DNA of 64,000 bases from contig CAYSCX010000009.1 in the NCBI GenBank assembly GCA_964429575.1, positions 24,943 through 88,942 of the forward strand. The letters run 5' to 3'. The DNA is from CAYSCX01 sp964429575. GTDB taxonomy: Bacteria; Desulfobacterota; Binatia; Binatales; Binataceae. How positions within the stretch are numbered: position 1 is the stretch's first letter; each line of letters starts with the position of its first letter. Positions 34,993-43,325 of the stretch are shown here, in pieces. The position numbers were made by a program, and so were the translations under genes. The notes under the pieces were generated by a model. The model was not told the origin of the DNA, ran no database searches, and worked only from the letters and a program-made list of their open reading frames with translations.

Positions 34993-36581
34993 TGGGCGGC
35001 GGACTGCTCACCGCGCTGGTGTTTCTCCCGCTCCTGGGCGCGGTATCCGTGCTGATGGTGCGCGAGGCGCGCGCAACTTGGAACGCGGCGTTCATCTTCT
35101 CGCTGTTCCCGCTGGTGGTCAGCTTCTACATCTTCTACGCGTTCGACCCCACCGTGGCGGGCTACCAATTCGTCGAGCGGTATCCGTGGATTCCGAGCTT
35201 TGGCATCGCGTACTACCTCGGCATCGACGGAATCAGCCTTCTGCTCGTCCTGCTCACCACAATCCTGATCTCTCTCGCACTGCTGTACTCCGGCGGCGGC
35301 GACATCACCGAGCGTGCGCGCGAGTTCTGCTTCTTCATCCTCGTGCTTGAGAGCGGACTTCTGGGCGCGCTGTGCGCGGTGGACCTGTTCCTGTTCTACG
35401 TCTTCTGGGAAGTGATGCTCATCCCGATGTATTTCCTCGTCGGGATTTGGGGCCACGGCCGGCGCGTGTACGCGGCGATCAAGTTCGTGCTGTTCACGAT
35501 GATCGGTTCGTTCCTGATGCTCGTCGCGATCCTGTACCTGGTCGGCGCCGCGCGGATGCACCTTGGGCGAATCACGTTCGATCTCCCGCTGCTGATGAGC
35601 GTGCCGCTCGCGCCAACCGAGGCGCGCTGGCTGTTCGCCGCATTCGCACTCGCGTTCGCGATCAAAGTGCCGATGTGGCCGGTGCACACCTGGCTGCCCG
35701 ATGCGCACACCGAGGCGCCGACTGCGGGCTCAGTGATCCTCGCCGGCGTTATGCTCAAGATGGGCGCCTACGGATTCTTGCGATTCGCGATTCCGCTCTT
35801 TCCGGAGGTCGCGATCGAAGCGACACCGGTCTTCATGGCGCTCGCGGTAATCGGCATCATCTACGGCGCGATGGTCGCGATGGTGCAGCCCGATCTTAAG
35901 CGCCTGGTCGCGTACTCATCGGTGAGCCATCTCGGCTTCGTGATGCTCGGAATCTTCGCGCTCAACCCCGAGGGTGTCGAGGGCGCGCTTTACCAGATGC
36001 TCAATCACGGCGTTTCGACCGGCGGGTTGTTCCTGCTGGTCGGTATGATCTACCTGCGCCGGCACACCCGGGAGATCTCGGAGTTCGGCGGGCTTTGGAA
36101 GCGCGTGCCAGTATATGCGGCGATCTTCATGGTCGTGATGCTCTCGTCGATCGGGCTGCCCGGTCTGGGCGGGTTCGTAGGCGAGTTCCTCATCATGCTC
36201 GGCACGTTTCTCTCGTCGTGGCCCGCGGCCGCCTTCGCGGTCAGCGGCGTGGTGCTGGGCGCGCTCTACATGCTCTGGACCTACGAGCGCGTGATGTTCG
36301 GTCCGATCACCAACGCGATCAATGAGACGCTTGCCGATTTGACCGCGCGCGAAGTCGCGGTGATGGTCCCAATTCTCGCGCTGATCTTCTTCATGGGATT
36401 GCATCCGCGGCCACTGCTTGTGCGGATGGAGCCGTCGGTCAACGCGATGCTGACGCGGGTGAACGCTGCCCAAGCGCGCATCGAGTCGCGCCGCAAGCAG
36501 GAGCGCGAACCCGAGCCGTCGCTGATCGGCGCTGCGCTATCAATGCTTGGCGCACGCTCCGACCCGATCGGTGACCGCTGA
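34992..36581 (+). CDS. nuoM: NADH dehydrogenase subunit M
   Basis: NuoM (ND4) is an antiporter-like proton-pumping subunit. The 529-residue protein has FYVFWEVMLIPMYFLVGIWG, the KVPMWPVHTWLPDAHTEAPT loop with the conserved Lys, and SSVSHLGFVMLGIFAL. The ATG at 34992 overlaps the nuoL TGA (TGATG); a GTG one codon upstream is in frame but less likely. The stop overlaps the nuoN start. Confidence 0.96.
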   Translation: MGGGLLTALVFLPLLGAVSVLMVREARATWNAAFIFSLFPLVVSFYIFYAFDPTVAGYQFVERYPWIPSFGIAYYLGIDGISLLLVLLTTILISLALLYSGGGDITERAREFCFFILVLESGLLGALCAVDLFLFYVFWEVMLIPMYFLVGIWGHGRRVYAAIKFVLFTMIGSFLMLVAILYLVGAARMHLGRITFDLPLLMSVPLAPTEARWLFAAFALAFAIKVPMWPVHTWLPDAHTEAPTAGSVILAGVMLKMGAYGFLRFAIPLFPEVAIEATPVFMALAVIGIIYGAMVAMVQPDLKRLVAYSSVSHLGFVMLGIFALNPEGVEGALYQMLNHGVSTGGLFLLVGMIYLRRHTREISEFGGLWKRVPVYAAIFMVVMLSSIGLPGLGGFVGEFLIMLGTFLSSWPAAAFAVSGVVLGALYMLWTYERVMFGPITNAINETLADLTAREVAVMVPILALIFFMGLHPRPLLVRMEPSVNAMLTRVNAAQARIESRRKQEREPEPSLIGAALSMLGARSDPIGDR

Positions 36582-38074
36582 TGGCCCCGCTCACGCTCGA
36601 ATCGATCGGCTTTCTCTGGCTGCCCCTGCTGCCGCTGGTGGCGGTCGCTGCCTCGGCGATGGTCGTGCTGCTGGTGGGCGTGCGCGTCGCAGAGGATCAC
36701 AGCGCAGGGCTGGGCCGATTGTCGCTTGGCGGGCTGGCGATCGCGCTGGTTCTCGCGGTCGGACTGGTGGGACACACCGGCAGCGCATTTTCGGGCGCCA
36801 TCGCGATCGACAACTTCGCAGCCTACTTCGAGATCGCGATCATCATCACCGCCGCCGGAAGTATCCTGCTCTCGCTCGAGTACGCGCGGGAACACGCGCT
36901 GGCGGGCGCCGAGTACTACTCGCTGATCCTGTTTGCCACGCTCGGCATGATGCTGATGGCGACCGCGGGCGACCTCATCATCATATTTCTCGGCCTCGAA
37001 GCGATGTCCATCTCGGTATATGCGTTGGCGGGTATGGCGCGCCGCGAGGCACGCTCGAGCGAGGCGGCGCTCAAATATTTCCTGCTCGGCGCGTTTTCGA
37101 CCGGCTTCCTGCTCTATGGCATCGCGCTCGTCTATGGCGCGACCGGCACCATCAAACTCGACGCGATTCACGCTGCCGTCTCGGGCGGCGCGGCATCCAA
37201 TCCCCTGCTGATGCTTGGCCTCGGCATGTTGCTGGTCGGATTCGGGTTCAAGGTTGCGGCAGTTCCGTTTCACAGCTGGGCGCCAGACGTCTACCAGGGC
37301 GCGCCGACTCCCGTGACCGCCTTCATGGCGGTCGGCGTGAAGCTGGCCGCGTTCGCGGCGTTCGTGCGGCTCTTCCTGGTCGCTCTCGAGCCGCTTGGTC
37401 CGCAGTGGTCGTGGGTGCTTTGGGTGCTCGCGGCGCTAACGATGACCGCCGGCAACTTGACGGCGCTGGTGCAGACCAACATCAAGCGGATGCTCGCGTA
37501 CTCCGCGATCGCGCACGCGGGATACATTCTCGTCGGTATGACCGCGAATGATTCAGCCGCGGGCGGCGCCATCCTTTACTATCTGATCGCGTACGGACTG
37601 ACGAACCTCGGAGCGTTCGGCGTGGTCATTGCCTTGGAGCGGCGCGGCGGCGCGGGTCAACTCATCAGCGACTACCGCGGGCTTTCGACGCGCGAGCCGG
37701 CGCTGGCGGCGGCGATGGCGGTCTTTATGCTTTCGCTGACCGGCGTACCGCCGCTCGCGGGGTTCGTCGGCAAGTTCTATGTGTTCTCAGCCGCCGTCGA
37801 ACGGGGACTGGTGGGACTCGTTATCATCGCGGTGCTGAACAGCGTGGTGTCCGCCTATTACTATCTCTACGTGATCGTCGCGATGTACATGGAAGAGGGC
37901 GCTCCGGCGGTCGCGCGGTTGGCTGCGCGGCCGGCGCTGGTCGCAGCGATCGCGCTCGCAGCGATCGGCACCATACTGTTCGGAGTTTATCCCGAGCCGC
38001 CCATGTCGGCCGCGGCGAGTGCATTCGCGTCGGCGCTCGGACCGGCGGCGCGCGCGATGTCGTCGCTGCCGTAG
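36581..38074 (+). CDS. nuoN: NADH dehydrogenase subunit N
   Basis: NuoN (ND2) is the third antiporter-like subunit of complex I. The 497-residue protein has the conserved FLGLEAMSISVYAL, KVAAVPFHSWAPDVYQGAPTP and MLAYSAIAHAGYILVG elements, and about 14 helices. It starts at the TGATG overlap with nuoM and ends 7 bp before the convergent RidA gene. No nuoA, B, C, D, F, G or I is found in the window. Confidence 0.96.
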   Translation: MAPLTLESIGFLWLPLLPLVAVAASAMVVLLVGVRVAEDHSAGLGRLSLGGLAIALVLAVGLVGHTGSAFSGAIAIDNFAAYFEIAIIITAAGSILLSLEYAREHALAGAEYYSLILFATLGMMLMATAGDLIIIFLGLEAMSISVYALAGMARREARSSEAALKYFLLGAFSTGFLLYGIALVYGATGTIKLDAIHAAVSGGAASNPLLMLGLGMLLVGFGFKVAAVPFHSWAPDVYQGAPTPVTAFMAVGVKLAAFAAFVRLFLVALEPLGPQWSWVLWVLAALTMTAGNLTALVQTNIKRMLAYSAIAHAGYILVGMTANDSAAGGAILYYLIAYGLTNLGAFGVVIALERRGGAGQLISDYRGLSTREPALAAAMAVFMLSLTGVPPLAGFVGKFYVFSAAVERGLVGLVIIAVLNSVVSAYYYLYVIVAMYMEEGAPAVARLAARPALVAAIALAAIGTILFGVYPEPPMSAAASAFASALGPAARAMSSLP

Positions 38075-38081
38075 CGTCGAA

Positions 38082-38588
38082 TTATCGGCGCCCGCGCTTC
38101 TTCGCGCCAGCGGTCTTGTTTCGAGTCGCGGGTTTGGTTGCTTTGCGCGCCGCGGTCTTCGCAGGGCGAGGCGCAGTCATCGACGCGGACGGTCCCGCAT
38201 ACGCGTCGGCTTCGATCTCAATCAGCATGTCAGGATGCACCAGCGCGTCGATCTTGACCAGCGTCGACGCGGGACGCGAATCCCGGAATACCTCGCTGTG
38301 TGCCCGCGCGACTTCGGCGAACCCGCCTATGTCGGTTACGAACATGCGTGTTCGCACCACGCGGTCCATCCCAAGGCCGAAACGCTCCAGCGCTTTTCGA
38401 ATGTTGGCGAGCGCCTGCTTGGCCTGCGCGTAGATCTGGCCGATGCCGATCACCGAACCACTTTCGTCGGTCGCGGTCGTTCCGGAGACGGCTACGAAGT
38501 CCCCGGCCCGCACCGCGCGCGCATAACCCGCGATCGGCTCCCACGGCGCGTTGCTTGAAATGCGTACGATGTCGGCGCTGCCCGCCAT
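38082..38588 (-). CDS. RidA/YjgF-family protein with basic C-terminal tail
   Basis: RidA proteins deaminate reactive enamine/imine intermediates. The 168-residue protein has the SGTTATDESGS start region, ALERFGLGMDRVVRTRMFVTD and a SRPASTLVKIDALVHPDMLIEIEA segment that includes the active-site-like Arg and Glu. A 35-residue Lys/Arg/Ala-rich tail (TAARKATKPATRNKTAGAKK) follows, absent from typical RidA, perhaps for nucleic-acid or membrane interaction. Convergent with nuoN. Confidence 0.85.
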   Translation of the reverse strand: MAGSADIVRISSNAPWEPIAGYARAVRAGDFVAVSGTTATDESGSVIGIGQIYAQAKQALANIRKALERFGLGMDRVVRTRMFVTDIGGFAEVARAHSEVFRDSRPASTLVKIDALVHPDMLIEIEADAYAGPSASMTAPRPAKTAARKATKPATRNKTAGAKKRGRR

Positions 38589-38627
38589 GGATTTGCTCCG
38601 CAGAGTTGCAGTCCGCGCGCAACGCCG

Positions 38628-38864
38628 TCAATCGTCGTGCGGCGCGGGAAACGCCTCTTCGAGTTCGCGCGCCACAGAGCGCATCGGCGGCCCGATCGCA
38701 CGGGTACGAGGCACCAGCCAATCCACCAGCTTGCGCAATTGGGGAAATGTGAGAGGCTTGGTCAGCCGCCCGCGTTTCATATCCAGTTCCGGATCTACGA
38801 TGCGCGCTCGCGCGTTGTCACCTAAAGGCGCAAGCGCAATCTCCCGTCTCCACTCCGCCACCAC
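38628..38864 (-). CDS. small hypothetical protein
   Basis: A 78-residue open frame from a GTG at 38864 ends 39 bp before the RidA start, on the same strand. It is charged and partly helical (FPQLRKLVDWLVPRTRAIGP); no family recognised. The short length, GTG start and lack of a strong ribosome site make it uncertain. Confidence 0.4.
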   Translation of the reverse strand: MVAEWRREIALAPLGDNARARIVDPELDMKRGRLTKPLTFPQLRKLVDWLVPRTRAIGPPMRSVARELEEAFPAPHDD

Positions 38865-39076
38865 CGCAACCTCCGCTCTTGGAGCGATGGTTGGATAATA
38901 CAGTGCGATGCGGGCGAATCAAATCTATGGCGAGCTAATTCACGTGCGAATGGCGCGGCGAGGCGCCGTCTTTCACACTGATGCGGCGCTTGAAGTTGCG
39001 TCGAGCCTATCGTATCCTTAGCGCCGTTTCGGTTTTGCTGCTGTTGGCGAGTGCCGAGAATCCAAGGAGGATAGCG

Positions 39077-39256
39077 ATGCGCAAGGTCCTAGCTCTGGCT
39101 CTTATCTCGATGTTCTTCTCCGTGGCCTGTCAGAGAGCCGAGGTATCGGCCCCTGCGGCGCCGGAGGCGACCGCTACGGAAGCCGCTCCCGCCCCTGAAG
39201 CAGCGCCCGCTGCGCCTGAGGGTGCGCCGGCTGAAGGCGCCCCTGCTGCGCCGTAG
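39077..39256 (+). CDS. small Pro/Ala-rich lipoprotein
   Basis: A 59-residue protein starts MRKVLALALISMFFSVAC (lipobox SVAC) and continues as an Ala/Pro/Glu repeat ending GAPAEGAPAAP. AAGGAGG lies about 7 bp upstream, which fixes the ATG at 39077. It is too small for a globular domain and looks like a surface or periplasmic filler lipoprotein of unknown role. A GC-rich hairpin follows. Confidence 0.72.
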   Translation: MRKVLALALISMFFSVACQRAEVSAPAAPEATATEAAPAPEAAPAAPEGAPAEGAPAAP

Positions 39257-39281
39257 TCTCAATTTTCAATCAAGCAAGACC

Positions 39282-39312
39282 CTGCGCGCCGGATTTACAA
39301 GTCGGCGCGCAG
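39282..39312 (+). terminator. hairpin terminator after small lipoprotein
   Basis: A 10-bp perfect stem (CTGCGCGCCG and complement) with an 11-base loop lies 25 bp past the stop. No strong T-run follows, so efficiency is uncertain. Confidence 0.6.
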
Positions 39313-39404
39313 GCGTTGTGCTAGGCGCCTCTTCACTCCGATCAGGCCGAGTTAGATTCGGCTATTGAACCCGCGCCCCCGCGCGGGTTGCCCTGCCGCG
39401 TCTG

Positions 39405-39561
39405 GCAGGGTGCTGAGAAGAGCCTCGAGTTCCAAACTGGCATCGACTTTGCCCTCAACACCCTGCGGGAAGTATGGCTTCTTTCCTAATCTTCTCCCCC
39501 AATGGGGGAGAGGAGCGAGAGGGAGCAGGCGGTTGAAAATGACTTTTTCAACCGCCTGCTA
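39405..39561. repeat. hairpin-repeat element copy B
   Basis: Left part GCAGGGTGCTGAG pairs with CTCAACACCCTGC. The middle contains CTTTCCTAATCTTCTCCCCC and GGGGGAGAGG. The right hairpin is GCAGGCGGTTGAAAATGAC followed by TTTTTCAACCGCCTGCTA. Nearly the same layout as copies C and D. Confidence 0.75.
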
Positions 39562-39606
39562 CACAACGCCGCGCGCTGAAGCGGCGTCGAGTAGCATAGG
39601 CAGCCC

Positions 39607-41055
39607 ATGTCCGGCGCCGCACTCGAGCCGCAAACTTTCCCGCACCGGCTCAAGCCCGAGCTGACACTCTTCGACTCCGCGACGATCGTCGCGGGCTCGA
39701 TGATCGGGTCGGGTATCTTCATAGTCTCCGCCGACATCGCGCGACAGGTGGAGTCGCCCGCCGCAATCCTGCTCGTGTGGATCGTCAGCGGCGTGATGAC
39801 CGTGGCGGGCGCGCTCGCGTACGCGGAACTCGCCGCAATGATGCCCGAGGCCGGCGGCCAATACGTGTATCTGCGCGAGGTGTATGGCGGACTGTGGGCG
39901 TTCCTGTTCGGCTGGACGTTCCTGCTCGTCATTCAGACCGGCACAATCGCGGCGGTCGCGGTTGCGTTCGCGCGCTTTGCAGGCGTGATGTGGCCGGCCC
40001 TCGGTTCGGAACTCTGGTTCGGGATCGGCGGGGTCGGACTCTCGGGCGAGAGGCTTGGCGCGATCCTCGTCATCGTCGTTCTCACCTGGATCAATTTGCG
40101 CGGCCTCGAGCTGGGAAAGCTCGTCCAGAACGGATTCACAACCGCAAAAATTCTGTCGTTGATGTTCATCGTCGCGGTCGGATGTCTGTTCGCACCTAAC
40201 CCCGCCGCGGTCAGTCTCAACTTTGGAAGTGCGCAATCGTTTTTCGGCACGGCCGAGTGGCTGTCGCTTCCGTTCGCCGCCGCATTCGGCGCGGCGATGG
40301 TGGGCGGACTGTTCTCCGCCGATGCGTGGGCGAACGTCACCTTTACCGCCGCCGAAGTGAAGAACCCGCGCCGCGATCTGCCCCTCGCGCTGCTCGGCGG
40401 TGCCGCGGTCGTGATTCTCCTCTACGTCCTCACCAACCTTTCATATCTGTTTCAGCTGCCCGCTGACGGAAGCGCGGGCGCCGTCACGATCTTCGGCCGC
40501 GGAATCGCGCATGCGCCGAGCGACCGCGTCGCATCGGCTGCGATGGAGATGGTGTGGGGCCGGACCGGCGCGGCCATAACCGCCATCGTTGTGATGATCT
40601 CCACCTTCGGCTGTGCGAACGGCATGATTCTGACCGGCGCGCGCGTGGTGTACGCGATGTCGCGCGACCGCGTGTTCTTCCAAGCGGCGGGCGAGCTGAA
40701 CCAGGCGAGCGCCCCGGCTTACGCACTCGCGATCCAGGCGGTGTGGTCGTGCTTGCTCGCGCTGTCCGGCACCTACTCCGACCTGCTCGACTACGTGATC
40801 TTCGCGCAGTTGCTCTTCTACATCCTCACCGTCGGCGCGGTATTTCTCCTGCGCATCAAGAAGCCCGATGCGCCGCGCCCGTACAGAGCGTGGGGATACC
40901 CGTGGGTGCCCGCCTTGTACATCGTGGCTGCCGCCGCGATGACCATCGACCTGTTGATCATGAAGCCCGGCTACACATGGCCCGGGCTATTGATCGTCGC
41001 GAGCGGGGTTCCGATCTACCGGTTCGTCACGCGCGAGCGATCGACTGCGCGCTGA
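39607..41055 (+). CDS. APC-superfamily amino acid permease
   Basis: The 482-residue membrane protein has about 12 helices and the APC fold signature AGSMIGSGIF in helix 1. AYAELAAMMPEAGGQYVYLRE in the helix 3 region is typical of LAT/AAT-type amino acid transporters, and ADAWANVTFTAAEVKNPRRD lies in the middle loop. It is likely an inner-membrane uptake or exchange carrier; specificity is not determined. It is flanked by repeat copies B (upstream) and C (downstream). Confidence 0.9.
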   Translation: MSGAALEPQTFPHRLKPELTLFDSATIVAGSMIGSGIFIVSADIARQVESPAAILLVWIVSGVMTVAGALAYAELAAMMPEAGGQYVYLREVYGGLWAFLFGWTFLLVIQTGTIAAVAVAFARFAGVMWPALGSELWFGIGGVGLSGERLGAILVIVVLTWINLRGLELGKLVQNGFTTAKILSLMFIVAVGCLFAPNPAAVSLNFGSAQSFFGTAEWLSLPFAAAFGAAMVGGLFSADAWANVTFTAAEVKNPRRDLPLALLGGAAVVILLYVLTNLSYLFQLPADGSAGAVTIFGRGIAHAPSDRVASAAMEMVWGRTGAAITAIVVMISTFGCANGMILTGARVVYAMSRDRVFFQAAGELNQASAPAYALAIQAVWSCLLALSGTYSDLLDYVIFAQLLFYILTVGAVFLLRIKKPDAPRPYRAWGYPWVPALYIVAAAAMTIDLLIMKPGYTWPGLLIVASGVPIYRFVTRERSTAR

Positions 41056-41072
41056 CTTCACCGCGCATCGCC

Positions 41073-41227
41073 TAGCAGGGAGTTCAGAAACCCCGAACAT
41101 GGCGGGGCGGATGCGCAGGCGTGCTCAACACCCTGCGGGAAGGATGGCTTCTTTCCTAATCTTCTCCCCCATTGGGGGAGAGAGAGCTAGCAGGCTGTTG
41201 AAACTGACTTTTTCAACCGCCTGCTAG
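41073..41227. repeat. hairpin-repeat element copy C
   Basis: Begins TAGCAGGGAGTTCAG, pairs with GCTCAACACCCTGCGGGAA, then TTTCCTAATCTTCTCCCCC. The terminal hairpin is GCAGGCTGTTGAAACTGAC followed by TTTTTCAACCGCCTGCTAG. Its right-end TAG, read on the minus strand, is the stop codon of the zinc-ribbon gene. Confidence 0.78.
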
Positions 41228-41559
41228 CTCATCGCGTCGAAGATTCTGTTGATTATGCGCAGGCCGAAAATGACGACCACGCCGAGAACGATCAGCATCA
41301 GAGTAAGGCGCCCAATCTTCTGTCCAACGGTCAGATGCGCCCACCGTATCCATTCGATTCGCCGGCGCCGCTCTTTTTCCTGCGCGTAGTGGGAGAGATC
41401 GGCCTGCGGCGTTAATGTCCGTGCTGACGGATTCCCAATTGCTTGTTGCGGCTTTGGCCGGTCGCCGCGCGCGGCTCCGCTCGAGAGCGGAGTTCCGCAC
41501 GAACCGCAAAAAACGTTGCCCTCAGGGTTTGGCTTTCCGCATTGTGCGCACGAGGGCAT
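41224..41559 (-). CDS. zinc-ribbon membrane protein
   Basis: The 111-residue protein opens with a double-CxxC zinc ribbon (MPSCAQCGKPNPEGNVFCGS with CGT next). A polar linker and a basic stretch (EKERRRRIEWIRW) follow, then one C-terminal transmembrane helix (LTLMLIVLGVVVIFGLRI) ending DAMS. Such proteins are widespread but uncharacterised. Its TAG stop lies at the edge of repeat copy C; the original C-terminus may have been altered by the repeat. Confidence 0.8.
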   Translation of the reverse strand: MPSCAQCGKPNPEGNVFCGSCGTPLSSGAARGDRPKPQQAIGNPSARTLTPQADLSHYAQEKERRRRIEWIRWAHLTVGQKIGRLTLMLIVLGVVVIFGLRIINRIFDAMS

Positions 41560-41766
41560 CAGTAGATCGCTTCCTCACACTCCGTGGGTTGGTTTTTTCG
41601 CCGGTCGCGGATCTGCAAAGCTGATGGTGATTCGTTGCGGATGCGAACACCCGCCCCGGCGCTCGCGCGGTTCCCGATCGGACCGGCGGCGCATGGCGCA
41701 CTTACAAAAGGTACCGTCGCGCCGGAGCGAGTCAACGGATCTGGCGGGCGGCGCGCCCTCAATTGC

Positions 41767-42174
41767 TCAGGCGAAAAGTATGTCGTGAGCCCGCTTGGTA
41801 TCGACGTATTCTCGGATTCGCCGGATCTTGCCGCCCTCGAGCTCAAATACGAAGCAGTACTCGTTTTCGTAATTCCTGCCTTTGCTGGTCTTTCCGCGGT
41901 TGGTGAGTTCGACAATTACTGTATCGCCGTCGCAGTGGACCTTGCGAATCTCGCTCTGCAGTCCCTCGGGAAAGGTGCCGCTCACTCCCTTCATGAATTC
42001 CGCAATCTCGCTCTTGCCCCGCTTGACGCCCGACACGCCCGGCATATCGCCCGGCACCAGCCAGCTTACGTTGTCCGTCATGTTCGCGAGCGCGGCGTTG
42101 ATGTCGCCCTTGCCGATTGCGGCCCACGTCTTGGTAACTAGTTCCTTGTTCTGTTCACTGGTCATGCTCGACAC
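41767..42174 (-). CDS. SnoaL-like/NTF2-fold protein
   Basis: The 135-residue protein fits the NTF2-like alpha+beta barrel: an N-terminal helix KELVTKTWAAIGKGDINAAL, DNVSWLVPGDMPGVSGVKRG, and strands DTVIVELTNRGK and NEYCFVFELEGGKIRRIREY. Such proteins are typically small-molecule-binding domains, isomerases or unknown. No catalytic assignment possible. Start could be the ATG at 42174 or at 42165. About 207 bp of apparently noncoding sequence separates it from the zinc-ribbon gene. Confidence 0.8.
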   Translation of the reverse strand: MSSMTSEQNKELVTKTWAAIGKGDINAALANMTDNVSWLVPGDMPGVSGVKRGKSEIAEFMKGVSGTFPEGLQSEIRKVHCDGDTVIVELTNRGKTSKGRNYENEYCFVFELEGGKIRRIREYVDTKRAHDILFA

Positions 42175-42487
42175 TCCCGATTCGCGGATCGTTCACAAAT
42201 ACTATCGCGCTTTGGACGGCAAAGCGCCAGTTTTTTATAACCTGCCACGGCCGGCTGAACGGCTAATCATTAGAGTCGCCGATTTCCGCCGCGGGCAGCA
42301 GCAGATTGCATCTCAACGATCGCGCTCCACATCGTGCGGTAGCGGTCCAGATAGGCGCGCTGCGCATCGATCAACGCTTGCTGCGCGCACAACGCTGCTA
42401 CTCGACGAAGCTTGAACACACACGCGCCGCCGCCGGCCGCATTCGCGCGGACCGCCGCTGCCCGAGAAATCCTAATTCAGATTCGGT
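42175..42487. other. intergenic region, no gene seen
   Basis: About 313 bp between the SnoaL-like gene and the lipoprotein at 42488, both minus strand. It has an AT-rich stretch TTTTTTATAACC near 42230, which could hold the promoter of the SnoaL-like gene. No reading frame with coding character was seen. Confidence 0.5.
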
Positions 42488-43207
42488 TCAGCTGCCGCCC
42501 GACGCTGGCTTGTACGAAACCAAGTCGGCCTGGACGGTGCCTTCCCATTGCGAGTGGAAGTCGAACTTTACGAACCGCTTGACCTCGGGAACGTACCAGT
42601 AGGTCATCCTCATGTAGTCTGCCGCGCCACCTTTGCCGAAGCTGCGGTTGGTGACCTCAACCTTTAACGCCGTGAAGGTACCTGCCGGCACAGTGACATC
42701 CTCCCAGCCGATCACTTCCCCCTTCATGTTGCTGGTGCCAACGACCGGCATCGCGTCCTGCGTCTGCCACTTGAAGGTCTGGTCCCAGGTCTTGCCCTCG
42801 TACATCGGAAAGGCGAACCAAGGAATTGCGCTGTCGGATTTGCTCGACGACGAGCCCTCATTGGTCAGTGAGCGGTAGATGATGATGTTGAGTTTCCCGT
42901 CAGTGGTCATCTGCGTGCCCCAAAAGCTCACCTCGAAAAAGCCGTCGTCACGCTTGCGCTCGATGCGGAACTCGCGGTTGTCTCCGCGCAAGCGATCGAC
43001 CCAAACGTCGCCTTCCTTGTACACCGGCGCATCGACCGATCTGACGCCGGGCGGAGGCGCGCTCGCGTTTTGCGCCTGGCCTGATCCCTTCGACGTTTTC
43101 AGAACACCAGAGTCCGACGCGGCGCAGCCGGCCGCCCCAGCCAGCGTGAGAACCAGCAGAGCGGCGCGCGCGTAACCGGATGAGGTGCGAAGTTCGATCT
43201 TGCTCAC
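42488..43207 (-). CDS. hypothetical lipoprotein, about 239 residues
   Basis: A signal peptide with lipobox AAGC (LLVLTLAGAAGC) precedes a Ser/Gly/Pro-rich spacer and a beta-rich domain with repeated aromatic strands: EGDVWVDRLRGDN, FFEVSFWGTQMTTDG, VPAGTFTALKVEV and YWYVPEVKRFVKFDF. The last elements (PAGTF...VKVE, YW-VPEV-R-VK) resemble DUF3108-type or related lipoproteins, but the family call is tentative. Probably outer-membrane anchored and of unknown function. Confidence 0.72.
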   Translation of the reverse strand: MSKIELRTSSGYARAALLVLTLAGAAGCAASDSGVLKTSKGSGQAQNASAPPPGVRSVDAPVYKEGDVWVDRLRGDNREFRIERKRDDGFFEVSFWGTQMTTDGKLNIIIYRSLTNEGSSSSKSDSAIPWFAFPMYEGKTWDQTFKWQTQDAMPVVGTSNMKGEVIGWEDVTVPAGTFTALKVEVTNRSFGKGGAADYMRMTYWYVPEVKRFVKFDFHSQWEGTVQADLVSYKPASGGS

Positions 43208-43325
43208 CGGGCATTCCTCCAGATCGGTGCCAATCGAAATGAATTGAGCACAGTTAGCACGCTACGCAGACGCTCGAAACTAACGGGAGCTTGATCGGAA
43301 CGGTCGTCGGGCGCGGTGCGGCGGC

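Larger units (their letters stand above)
39257..39606. other. intergenic region with terminator and repeat copy B
   Basis: Contains the terminator at 39282-39312 and the repeat element at 39405-39561. No gene was seen. Permease transcription probably starts near or after the element. Confidence 0.6.

Noticed and set aside
36281..37273. 330-residue open frame opposite nuoM/nuoN
   Set aside because: Antisense shadow with biased composition, no recognisable domain.
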